DNA of 64,000 bases from Buxus sempervirens (Eukaryota; Streptophyta; Magnoliopsida; Buxales; Buxaceae), in assembly GCA_947561395.2 (NCBI GenBank), contig OX387191.1, forward strand, positions 36,659,439-36,723,438, given 5' to 3'. Shown in pieces: positions 24,448-34,145 of this stretch. The translations under genes and the position numbers were made by a program. The notes under the pieces are model-generated. The model did not search any database. It worked only from the letters and a program-made list of their open reading frames with translations, and was not told the DNA's origin. Numbering within the stretch: the first letter of the stretch is position 1; every line of letters begins with the position of its first letter.

Positions 24448-25523
24448 TGGGACACTCCTTAGATCCGATCTTGGACACGATAGCTCCAAGGGGATGAGCA
24501 AATTAAATGGGAGGCACAATACTACATGGGGCAAACCTTGTCCCTATTGAATGTGCCAATCAACTGGAACATGATTCAGTCATCCTTGTTATTCTGGGAT
24601 CCTCAATTTTCAGTATTCCAATTTGGGACTATAAAGTTAACATCCACGATTGAGGAGTTAGATTTACTTCTCAAGTTTCGTGATCGTGGAGAACCCGCCA
24701 AACAAAACCTCAAAGACAGTTACAAGATGAAGCTTGTACATTCTTTGGTCTCTCGAGGGAAGAATTCAAGACTTTAGGAGGTGACAAATCATTCACGAGG
24801 GTCTCCAAGAACTTCCTCACAGAAAAGATAAGGAACAAAAAGCAGGAAAGACCCCGTGTTTAGTGGGACACCTTCACCTTCGTGGTTTTGTCACAAATAT
24901 TTTTTCCAACTAGGGGAGACTATTAATTTGGCCCTCATGGAAATTGTGGATTAACTCTCGGTTGGGTACCGAATCATGCCACTGATAGTTGCTCAACTGT
25001 ATCATGCCTTAACCTTGTCCAAGAATGGAACCTGAAGGTTTTAAGGGTGCTCTCCTCTTCTTCATATCTGGCTACAAAACCACCTGATGGTGGCAGAACC
25101 CATCAGTGAGAGATATGGGCTAGTCCGTGACAACGTCACGTGCATGGCCCGAAGAGAGATACATCCAAACTACTAGATAGCAGTGGCTGAACTACTTTCT
25201 CCAACTAGATGAGGATGTTGATATCAGGTGGTGGGGAACCTTCCATTTCACTTATACCCCAATTTTAGCCTTCAGAGACAGAAGATGCCTGGCCCTAATT
25301 GGTTTGACACATGTTGTACTGTACTATCCAATAAAAGTTTTGAGCCAGTTTGGGAAACCGTAGGGAATCCCCCTTGAGGATGATGCGACTAATCTGACAG
25401 GCCCACTCTCGAAGGAATTGAGGCGACAGTTACTGATAGAGTGGAAGACTATGCGCAAGCACGAGCATGATATATTCTCGAAACATCATATTCGAGAATA
25501 AGCAGAAAATGGCTAGGGATTTT
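24448..25523 (+). pseudogene. Decayed DUF7745 / plant-mobile-domain-like gene, first part
   Basis: The longest surviving frame (24526-24777) reads a stretch typical of the plant DUF7745 group: FWDPQFSVFQFG followed by TIEELDLLLKF. After it, with shifts and stops, come blocks resembling the rest of that domain, including an LLHIWLQNHL-like segment near 25065, the position of the family's conserved LLQLWLxxHL. Many in-frame stops and frame changes show a pseudogene. The gene continues at 57603 after a 32-kb insertion and begins left of the window, interrupted there by another LTR. A comparable but better preserved protein is encoded antisense in the Tat element (41334-48870), so this is probably the accessory gene of an older Tat-type element. 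The domain name is my recognition, not a search result. Confidence 0.6.
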
Positions 25524-26218
25524 TGTAATGCCCCGGTTGCATGTCCAATTCCCCAAACCCAAGGTGTTATGGTAAGTAACAAAAGCAACTAAAATATGGA
25601 ATAATTTAAAACTTTTTCTAACTTTATAATCAGAGTAAATGCGGAACCTTGAATTCAATTTTTATTTATTAATAACCAATTATGATATACAAGGATTTCA
25701 ATTACATGAGCAATCCTACATCTACATAGACTACCCAGCTACAACTAGCCCACAACTTGACGTCCTCACCAAAGTACCTGAAAAATGGGAGAAACCTGAG
25801 TGAGAATAAATCTCAACAAGTAGCAAGGTACATGTATGAAATCAGTCCATGTTTATATAAAATAAGCCATGAGGTGTGCGATTAAACCAATAACAACATC
25901 AACAAGAAAAACGATAATATAGAGAAACCATGGCAAACAGCATACCACGTCTGTGACATCACAGGACTAATGGAATCGTAAACAGAGTCCTACAAACATG
26001 TGCCAATATGCTACCTTCTGAATTACAAATGGAGCAGCCGCCCTGCATTTTGACTATTCAACACAAACGGAAGAACCCACCAACAACCAAAAATCAACCC
26101 AAATGGGTTAGCATGTGTAGACACCCCAAATTGCACTACAGAATGAGAAAGTAATAAAAACATGTAATTAGAGCTTAAAACAGGTCAAAAATGCATAAAA
26201 ATTGACTAAGCAGGTTTT

Positions 26219-26322
26219 GCCCGTATTTCATTCACGGGCCGGTCGCGCCCGAGATCGTTCTACGGTCAGGCGCGCCCGTATTGAAAATACGGTCACCGTT
26301 GGACCGTAATTCATTTACGGTC
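26219..26322. promoter_or_regulatory. Palindrome cluster in U3 (CCGTA / TACGG arms)
   Basis: Units lie at 26219-26239 (GCCCGT / ACGGGC), 26276-26292 (CCGTATT / AATACGG, 3-nt centre) and 26302-26322 (GACCGTAA / TTACGGTC). The 3' LTR repeats the cluster at about 53143-53246, slightly decayed. The same arm type recurs at 29206-29306, 48994-49094 and 52614-52690. Confidence 0.8.
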
Positions 26323-26523
26323 ACTAAAGACTCGTGCGAGTTTTATTCTTTTCTCGATTTCCGAGCTTTATCTTTAGTCCAATATAACTTTAAATGAGCG
26401 AATTACGTCTTTTATTCACTGAAGCCACCTTGGTTGGCAATGGATGGGCATTATCTCTGTCTTTCACTCTATCTTAAGGATCAGGATATATCCTTCTGGA
26501 CCAGCCTTGCCCCTGTGCTTGCC

Positions 26524-26531
26524 TATAAATA
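26524..26531 (+). promoter_or_regulatory. LTR TATA box
   Basis: CCTATAAATAG in the usual position, with a leader of about 75-100 nt before the splice donor at 26628. The 3' LTR copy is at 53448-53455. Confidence 0.8.
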
Positions 26532-26627
26532 GAGGTGAGATTCTCAAGCTAAGGGCCACGAAAATTTGAAGTCTAAGAAACCCAAGAGAAGAAGAGGAAC
26601 CCCTGCTGCCCTGCTTGCTCAATCTAG

Positions 26628-26633
26628 GTAAGT
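26628..26633 (+). other. Leader splice donor GTAAGT
   Basis: AATCTAG/GTAAGT is a strong donor. Donors occur at the equivalent place in all other group A and B LTRs (2182; near 9795, 12150, 20811, 39447 and 44354). A matching acceptor, TTTATCTTGTTACCAG, ends at about 30475, shortly before the gag start. Splicing would remove U5, the primer binding site and the hairpin array from the gag-pol message. Confidence 0.6.
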
Positions 26634-27927
26634 CCCTTTTCCGCTTTATTTTCTATCCTCAATTCAAGAAATAATAGGATCTTCTCCATTGCTGTAGAAT
26701 AAGGCCATCTTTTGTATCTAGTATTCCTAAACTTGTCTCTAAGTACCTCAAGAGTCTCTCTAGCCGTAAAACGTGAAGAGAGAGCTAGGGGAAAAGAGAA
26801 CAGGTGGATCCCTAGAATAGAACCCCATATCTGTTTTTCTCCCTTTTTCTAGAATAAAGCCTCTGATTGTGTTTGTGTACCCAAACCTATCTCCAAGTAC
26901 CTCAAGAATCCTCTCTAGCCGTAAAACGTGAAGAGAGAGCTAGGGGAAAAGAGAACAGGTGGATCCGTAGGGTAGACCCCTATGTGCTCTAAACTGTGAG
27001 ATGTGGCTATTTTAAATATCCTGATCATGTTTTAATGCTTTTTATGATGAATCTGAATGAATCTATGATGATCATGATGTTTATAGCATGAGATCCCCAC
27101 TTTTTTTATAAAATTTGGATTTTTTCCACTTTTGCACCTACAGCACTGTTTTCGTGATTTTTGTGAGTTTAGGCTAGGATCTTGGATTTATCATGATCAA
27201 TATGATAGATTTGAATCCAGAAGCCTGAAAATAAATTCTAGGGTTTCATGATGTGGTTTTTAAATCGTTTTTCACTTTTGAGAGAAGACCCTACGGTCTA
27301 AATTCTCCCCTTTTGATGTTCTTCATCAACGTGGGTATTTTTTGTTTTTATTTCTTGATTTAATGTGAAATTTGGGCTTTACCTATGTCCTGGATGATTC
27401 AAGTCAATTTTGAAATATTTTATAAAAATCATATTTTTCTAGATTTCTAGAATTTGACTTGAAGCCAGATTTTTGGATTTTTCACTTTAAATTGATTTTA
27501 TTTGATTTTATCTCAATTTTGTTTTAATCATGAAACCCTAGGAATGGTATGATCATATCTGAAAGTTCTGGATCAATCAGACTATTTATATGAAAAAACC
27601 ATATATTTTTGTCTTTTTGTGATTTTCATGAATTTTATAGCAAGCTTTTTTTTTCTTTGAAAAACATGAACAATACCTGGCAACGACCTTGTGTGGATGA
27701 ATAGGGGTGCCTAACACCTTCCCCTGTTCATAACCTAATCCCCCTACCCATCTCTGGTTGTCTTTTTTAGGAGGGTTATTTTTACCCTAAAATTGCCTTT
27801 TGTGCTTATTTAATATTTTGGTGTCCATTCACACCTAAATTGAATGGTGGCGACTCTTTGTTTTATTCAATCCTGTGTGATGATGGAGGAAGTCATTGGA
27901 TTATGATTTTTTCCCATGTCTCACAAC

Positions 27928-27945
27928 TGGCGACTCTGCTGGGGA
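27928..27945 (+). other. Primer binding site
   Basis: TGGCGACTCTGCTGGGGA begins two bases after the LTR end. TGG is complementary to a tRNA CCA tail. In Ogre/Tat elements this type of site is assigned to tRNA-Arg; the match to a specific tRNA was not tested. Confidence 0.75.
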
Positions 27946-29454
27946 CTTGAGGATTTGAGCCTTTTGGTGTTTGTTCATGTTTTTGATTTGCTTGCTATTT
28001 TGTGTTTTTTAGCATGTCTTTGTTTTGCTTGCTGTTTGGTGTTCTTAAGCATATGGGATATTTTTTAAATCTGATTTATTGCTTAAGAATTCATGGGGGT
28101 AGAAACATGTTTAATTTTGATTTATAGGATTGTTTCTACAAACATGCGTAGGGGAGGTTCGTTTTGCTGAACCATGTTATTTCTTACTATGTTTTTATGA
28201 TAGCATGTTTTAATTTTCAGCATGATCTCCATGATGATTTTTGGTGTATAACATGATCAGATGCTTGCATGATTAGATGATTTTTTTTGAGCATGTTTTG
28301 GGTGCTATAGGATTGCTGTATTTACTTGTTTATTTTAAATATGCTTTCCTATTATGCCTTGGTTTGTTTATGCATGGCTACGAAAAGAGTGGCAAGGGTT
28401 TGGGACGTTGTGAATGCACCCTATTTTTACAATGCACTGTGCACATTTATTTTTTTACACAGCCTACCCTTAACCTATAGGAAGTTGAACCCGAATGTGT
28501 GTAGCTTGGCGCAACGAGGCCGATACTTCGGAAAGCGAAAGTGAAAACATTCACCTTAGAACTTTGAGCTAATGATGTGATGATAACGTGGATCTGGGAT
28601 TCTGGTCATCACTAGGCTTGAGTGCTAAGTTGCCATTAAGCCAAAACCCAAAACCCCTACGCTTGAAGGTGGAGTTACACGTTTTTGGCTAAAGTACACA
28701 ATTACGTAGGGATATGGGCTTGTAATTGTGGGAAGGCCGTTTGCATGGCTTACAAACCAGGGCATAATGTGGATGCCATATTGAAGGTAAACAAGGTAAC
28801 AAGGTAATCCTATTGTTTTGCATTATTTTCATGTCATAGGGGTGTCATGGTGCCCATTGGTTCGGGATAAAATTGGTCCCAAAATATGCATATTTTCTAA
28901 AATTGGCGCAGCCCATAGGAAGAGTTTATAACTCTGTTTAGAATCAATCCTACCCAATGTTCATACAAAGGGCAACAAAAAGGGTACCAAATTCTTGAGT
29001 ATGGTGTCAATTTGGAGGGTACATGTGCCTTCCTAAACATGTATTTTAGCAAAAAGGTCAAAGTCCACTTTGGGACAGTTTAGAAGCCCTGCACTGGGTG
29101 AAACGTACGTTTGGATGAGCAATTAAAGTGATCAAACCGTGAAAAAAACTGAGAAAACATAAAGGAGCTCCGTAAAATCGTATTTGATACACGGGCTGGG
29201 TTCGTCCGTATTAGTTATACGGGCGGGGTTCGCCCTTGAATGTCATACGGTCACGGCTCGCTCGTAATTTGAATACGGGCAGGGCTGGACCGTACTGTGT
29301 ATACGGTTTTCGCGGAAAATTCAATTTTAATCAACTTTTTCCCACTAAATCTTATTCCTTTAACCTTTAAATAATGATGAAGGGAAATATGTTTGAATAA
29401 AATGCTTCAAAAAAAATAATAAATAAATAAATAAAAGTGTGAAGAGAAAATCCT
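27946..29454 (+). other. Untranslated leader of the Tat element
   Basis: This holds no frame with recognisable domains; the frames at about 28277-28544 are unsupported. It contains a run of palindromes with CCGTA / TACGG arms (29206-29222 and 29289-29306, with weaker ones between), the same motif as in U3. Most of it should be removed if the donor at 26628 is joined to the acceptor near 30475. Confidence 0.6.
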
Positions 29455-30292
29455 TTGGGCCTCTGAAAGCCTTTGAATTTCAGACTTTTTCTCAAAAACT
29501 CCTTGGGCCTCTGAAAGCCTTTGAATTTCAGACTTTTCTCAAAAAATCCTTGGGCCTCTAAAAGCCTTTGAATTTCAGACTTTTTCTCAAAAAACCCCGG
29601 GCCTCTGAAAGCCTTTGAATTTCAGACATTTTCTCAAAATGTCCTTGGCCCTCTGAAAGCCTTTGAATTTCAGATCTTTTGGGCCTATGAAAGCCTTTGA
29701 ATTTCAGACCTTTTTCTTTTGGGCCTCTGAAAGCCTTTGAATTTCAGATCTTTTGGGCCTCTGAAAGCCTTTGAATTTCAGACCTTTTTCTTTTGGGCCT
29801 CTGAAAGCCTTTGAATTTCAGATCTTTGGGGCCTCTGAAAGCCTTTGAATTTCAAACCTTTTTCTTTTGGGCCTCTGAAACCCTTTGAATTTCAGATCTT
29901 TTGGGCCTCTAAAAGCCTTTGATTTTTAGACCTTTTTCTTTTGGGCCTCTGAAAGCCTTTGAATTTCAGATCTTTGGGCCTCTGAAAGCCTTTGAATTTC
30001 AGACTTTTTCTCAAAAACTCTTTGGGCTTCTGAAAGCCTTTGAATTTCAGACTTTTATCAAAAAATCCTCGGGCCTCTGAAAGCCTTTGAATTTCAGACC
30101 TTTTCCAAAAATATCCCTAGGCCTCTGAAAGCCTTTGAATTTCAGACCTTTTTCAAAACCCCCCGGGCCTCTGAAAGCCTTTGAATTTCAGACCTTTTCC
30201 AAAAATATCCCTAGGCCTCTGAAAGCCTTTGAATTTCAGACCTTTTTCAAAACCCCCCGGGCCTCTGAAAGCCTTTGAATTTCAGATCATTT
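29455..30292 (+). repeat. About 20-copy tandem array of small hairpins in the leader
   Basis: The unit is 36-50 bp and centres on an inverted repeat TCTGAAA - 9 nt - TTTCAGA, with a conserved GCCTTTGAA loop. The linkers vary (TTTTTCTTTTGGGCC, CAAAAACTCCTTGGGCC, CCAAAAATATCCCTAGGCC and others). Roughly 20 copies can be counted, and nearly all keep both arms. Some linker types alternate in higher-order pairs. Confidence 0.9.
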
Positions 30293-30645
30293 TCTCTTTA
30301 TTGTGGGACCTGTTGGAAGCCCTAGAATATTCCAACAATTCTAAAAAAAAAAAAAACAAAGAAGCAAATAAAGAAAAAATCCAGACTCATGTTCACCTAG
30401 CTTGCACATAGGCATTCCTAGGCGTGTGAATGAGATTAATTGGGCACTGATATTTTTCCTTTATCTTGTTACCAGGTACTAATACATTTGCAATCATAGC
30501 TCCTATAACCAGATCAAGAGCTCGCGCCATGAATCCCATTGAAGACGAAGCTGATGCTCCTCATCCAGATGTTATCCTGCTCCAAGAACAAGTAGCAGGA
30601 CTAGCCCGAATGCTAGAGAACATATTGTCCGTACAGGCCCAATAA

Positions 30646-33549
30646 ATGCAGGCCCAAAATCAAGCATCCACTTCTAACCCAGCACATCCACCCCAAATCA
30701 ATATTCCACCTCCAGTGCAACCAACTCCTGAACCCGTCTATGAACCCACCCCTGAACCTATACTGACCAGGGATGAGACAGCTGAGTCAAACAAGGCTAA
30801 GGAAAAGGAAAGGATAAGGGAAGAGGTTGAAAGAAAGTTCCTGCACAAACTGGAAATGATCCAAGATGAACTTAGAGAAGTAAAAGGGGTGAGCAACTTT
30901 GGGGGCACCAACTTTGAGGACTTATGCCTATACCCCAATGTTAACCTGCCGGCTAAGTTCAAGTGCCGAGACCTAGATAAATATGATGGCACTGGTTGCC
31001 CCATGAGCCATCTGAAGCTGTACTGTGGTGCCTTATGCCAGTTCGGTCGAGATGAGGGTGTTCTGATCCAGCTCTTCCAAAGGAGCTTAACTGGAACCGC
31101 CTTGAGGTGGTTCGCTACTCTAGACCATGGAAAGGTTAGAAGATGGAAGGACCTAGCAGATGCCTTCCTAGCTCAATACCGGTTCAATTCAGAGATCGTA
31201 CCAGACAGGTACGATGTAATGAGAATGAGCAAGGGAAGGGACGAACCTGTAAGACAGTATGCCAAGAGATGGAGGGAGACTGCCTCTCAGGTCAGGCCAC
31301 CTATGCTAGAGCAGGAGATGATTTCCACTTTCATCAGCACACTGGGTCAACCATTCTACAGCCATTTGGTGGGTCAGACCGCCACTAATTTCGCTGCCTT
31401 AGTCCAAGTAGCTGACCGAATTGAAGACGGGATAAGATCAGGTAAGATAGTTGACCACTCTGCTATGGTCAGTCAGCAAGACCCTAATGTGAAGAAAGGA
31501 AGCAGCACGAAGAAGAATGGGAACAAGAAAGAAGGGGAGGTAAACATGGTGCAGCGACCATCAGGCCATAACAAGCCCATACAAATCAACATACCTGCTC
31601 ATTTTCCTACTCCATCTCCATCTACCCAGGCCCCTATGAGGGTTAATGTTCCAGCAGCACCTTCAGACCAAAAAAGAGTTTTTACTAAGGAGGAAAAGGA
31701 TGCTTATTTTGCAGCAAGGAGAAATAGGGTTTTCACCCCTATTCCAATGACTCCTTCTCAGTTGATGCCCATCGTATTGCAAGCAGGGTATATCACCTTA
31801 AGAGAACCCAATCTGAATGCACCCAAGGAGAGAAATTTTGACCCCTCCACCACTTGCGATTACCACATGGGTGCACCTGGGCACCCTACGGACAAGTGCT
31901 GGCCTTTGAAACATGCCATTCAGGATTTACTGTACCAGAATACCCTGTCTTTCAATACAGGGGCTCCCAATCCTCCTAGAACAGATATTGGACAGAACCC
32001 TCTGCCCCAGCATCATGGGGCAGGCCCATCTAATGTTATAGGTGTCGTCTCTTCTGATAAAATAACCTTTGACCCATCCCAATTAATTGCTTCAATAGGG
32101 ACAATGGTCAAGGTTTATTTTAACAGAATAAATAAGGAAAAAGAAATAAATGTAATTTCAAAGGGGAATGATAGTGCTGCAAAGAACATTAGCTCATCTC
32201 TGGACCGGGTCTCGTCCCTCATGGCCCAAATGAACATTGCAAAGCCACCATTGGTCATCAATTGCAGTCCATCCACCTTTACTTCACCCATTCAGTCAAA
32301 ACCACCATTGGTCATAAATTGTGACCTTCTTAATGCATCAGTCACTTCTGTGACCCCTCAACCAAGACAACTTCCACCATTGGTCGTTGATATCCCTCTC
32401 ACTCAAATTTCATCATCCAAGTCTAAACTTCCTCCCTTGGTGATAAATGTCCCCAAGCCTTCCTACTCTGAATCGGCTGTACCATGGAACTACAGTGAAG
32501 CTTTTACCACTACATGCCCTGCAGCTGAAAGCAAGGAAGAAGTGAACCTCATGATGAGGTCAGGAAAATGTGTAGGGGTGGAAGAAAAACAAAAGGAAAC
32601 AGAGAAGGAGAAGGAAGAAGAAAAAAATAAAGGAAAGGCCAAGATAGGGGATGATGCCCCTCCGGTAACTAACAGTGAAGCTGCTGACCTCATTAAAATC
32701 ATAAAAAAGAGTGATTTCAATGTTGTCGAGCAGTTGAACAAAGTCCCTGCCCAGATCTCAATACTGGGCCTATTGTTAAATTCTGAAAAACATAGGGACT
32801 CCTTGTTAAGGATACTCCAGGGGGCCCATGTACCTAAAAATATTGAACCAGACCAACTAGGCCAGATGGTTGGGCAAATATTATCCCACAATGTCATAAC
32901 TTTTTCTGAGACTGAAATCAGCCCAGCAGGGTACCATCATGTTGACCCATTGCACATAGCTGTACTCAGTAAGGGTTGCATGATAGCCCGGGTCTTGATT
33001 GATAATGGGTCGGCTCTCAATGTCTGCCCATTAATAACCTTTGTTAAGCTCGGTCTGGAGCAAAACAAAATAAAGCAAAATGGAAGAATCATAAGAGCCT
33101 TTGACAGTTCTAAAACACACTCCCTAGGGGAGGTTGAACTGCCGGTCACAATTGGACCGTATATTTTCAACATCACATTTGAAGTGATGGATATACCTGC
33201 AGCCTTCAACCTACTCCTAGGAAGGCCGTGGATTCATACGGCTAGGGCTATACCATCTACCCTCCACCAAAGAGTAAAATATATCAGAGGGCAAAAGGTG
33301 ATTACTGTCCTAGCCGAAAATTTGGTTCCTCCCATGTGGTCCCCTGATGTACCCTATATAAACATGGAAATGACTGCTGATAAGATGGCATTTCACTCTT
33401 TCCAATTTGAAACTGTTAATTTCATACCTGGGGGGTATCAGGAAAAAGAAGGAAAATTGACCTGTGCTGAGAAAATGGTCAAGAATGTGCTGGAAAAATA
33501 TAACTTTCACCCGGGAAAAGGTTTGGGGTTAACCTGCAGGGAAGGATAG
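30646..33549 (+). CDS. Gag and aspartic protease frame (967 aa, open after the premature TAA)
   Basis: Numbering is from the ATG at 30646, in phase with an upstream ATG at 30529 but separated from it by a TAA. Residues about 110-265 are the retrotransposon Gag domain (YDGTG, then GTALRWF and WKDLADAFLAQYRFN). Residues 404-418 form a knuckle-like C-x2-H-x5-H-x4-C instead of the usual C-x2-C. Residues 530-605 hold four copies of a PPLV(I/V)(N/D) motif. Residues 640-670 are a charged run. The protease is at about 770-875 with active-site DNGS at 786-789 and LLLGRPWIH at 857. A G-patch-like YNFHPGKGLGL follows at the end, where the frame is lost. Gag packages the RNA and the protease matures the polyprotein. 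The protease site looks intact. Confidence 0.9.
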   Translation: MQAQNQASTSNPAHPPQINIPPPVQPTPEPVYEPTPEPILTRDETAESNKAKEKERIREEVERKFLHKLEMIQDELREVKGVSNFGGTNFEDLCLYPNVNLPAKFKCRDLDKYDGTGCPMSHLKLYCGALCQFGRDEGVLIQLFQRSLTGTALRWFATLDHGKVRRWKDLADAFLAQYRFNSEIVPDRYDVMRMSKGRDEPVRQYAKRWRETASQVRPPMLEQEMISTFISTLGQPFYSHLVGQTATNFAALVQVADRIEDGIRSGKIVDHSAMVSQQDPNVKKGSSTKKNGNKKEGEVNMVQRPSGHNKPIQINIPAHFPTPSPSTQAPMRVNVPAAPSDQKRVFTKEEKDAYFAARRNRVFTPIPMTPSQLMPIVLQAGYITLREPNLNAPKERNFDPSTTCDYHMGAPGHPTDKCWPLKHAIQDLLYQNTLSFNTGAPNPPRTDIGQNPLPQHHGAGPSNVIGVVSSDKITFDPSQLIASIGTMVKVYFNRINKEKEINVISKGNDSAAKNISSSLDRVSSLMAQMNIAKPPLVINCSPSTFTSPIQSKPPLVINCDLLNASVTSVTPQPRQLPPLVVDIPLTQISSSKSKLPPLVINVPKPSYSESAVPWNYSEAFTTTCPAAESKEEVNLMMRSGKCVGVEEKQKETEKEKEEEKNKGKAKIGDDAPPVTNSEAADLIKIIKKSDFNVVEQLNKVPAQISILGLLLNSEKHRDSLLRILQGAHVPKNIEPDQLGQMVGQILSHNVITFSETEISPAGYHHVDPLHIAVLSKGCMIARVLIDNGSALNVCPLITFVKLGLEQNKIKQNGRIIRAFDSSKTHSLGEVELPVTIGPYIFNITFEVMDIPAAFNLLLGRPWIHTARAIPSTLHQRVKYIRGQKVITVLAENLVPPMWSPDVPYINMEMTADKMAFHSFQFETVNFIPGGYQEKEGKLTCAEKMVKNVLEKYNFHPGKGLGLTCREG

Positions 33550-33569
33550 AACTGATAAAGGTTAAGAAG

Positions 33570-34145
33570 ATGGTCCACAGAGCAGGATTGGGGTCCAAGC
33601 CAAGGAAGTGGAGAAGTCAGAAGGAAATGGAAGACATGAAACTCCCTCACATCAGGGAAACTTTTCCTAAGCTTTCTCTCATGATTCAGCTGTCTCCTCT
33701 TGAGGATCAGTCCAAACCCCCATACTACAATGTCAACCCATTCCAGAAACCCAAGTCCTCAACCATGCAACCATATGTTCCACCTCCACCCCCACAAGCA
33801 TTGGGTGGGCCTGGGCCACATACAGAATAGGAGCGTGATTTCTCTGAGGACATTGGAGCATTTTTTGCCATGACAGAAGGCAACAAAGAAGAAGGAGCAG
33901 AAGAGCTACCTTTTATTGATTGGGCTGCAGTAGAAGTTCCATCTGGAACTAGCCCTACAGAAGAAACAGGCAATGCAACTCACCCAGTATTGGTGATTTC
34001 AGATGCAGACCCTGAGCTTAAGGAGCAGGCTTGTATCCCTGCCCCAGATTCTTTTATGCTGAACAACTGGGAGGAAACTCCCCTTACTTTTGAAGCCGCG
34101 TTTGTTTGGCAAACAGACCTGGCTTCCAAAAAAAAACTCCATTAG
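33570..34145 (+). pseudogene. Protease-RT linker, shifted frame
   Basis: After the frameshift near 33530 the pol frame continues here through KVKKMVHRAGLG-type sequence (typical of Tat elements after the protease), a proline-rich stretch (PPPPPQALGG), an in-frame TAG at 33828-33830 and an acidic segment. A second frameshift occurs at the A run 34128-34136. No catalytic motif is expected in this part. Confidence 0.75.

Larger units (their letters stand above)
26116..27925 (+). repeat. 5' LTR of the Tat element
   Basis: 1,810 bp, TG...CA. By eye it differs from the 3' LTR at about a dozen sites in the first 330 bp, mostly transitions, and at fewer sites further in. It holds three U3 palindromes (26219-26322), TATAAATA at 26524-26531, a leader splice donor (CTAG/GTAAGT) at 26628, a duplicated roughly 110-bp block (about 26720-26820 and 26870-26985), AATAAA at 26853-26858, and TGGCGACTC at 27848-27856. 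Confidence 0.93.

Noticed and set aside
28277..28544. Possible ORF upstream of gag, as in Ogre elements
   Set aside because: Only 67-72 residues, two competing phases, no similarity to known upstream ORFs, and inside the predicted leader intron.
29455..30292. CRISPR-like array of repeats and spacers
   Set aside because: The linkers are repeats of a few types and not unique spacers, the array sits in a plant retrotransposon leader, and no cas genes are present.
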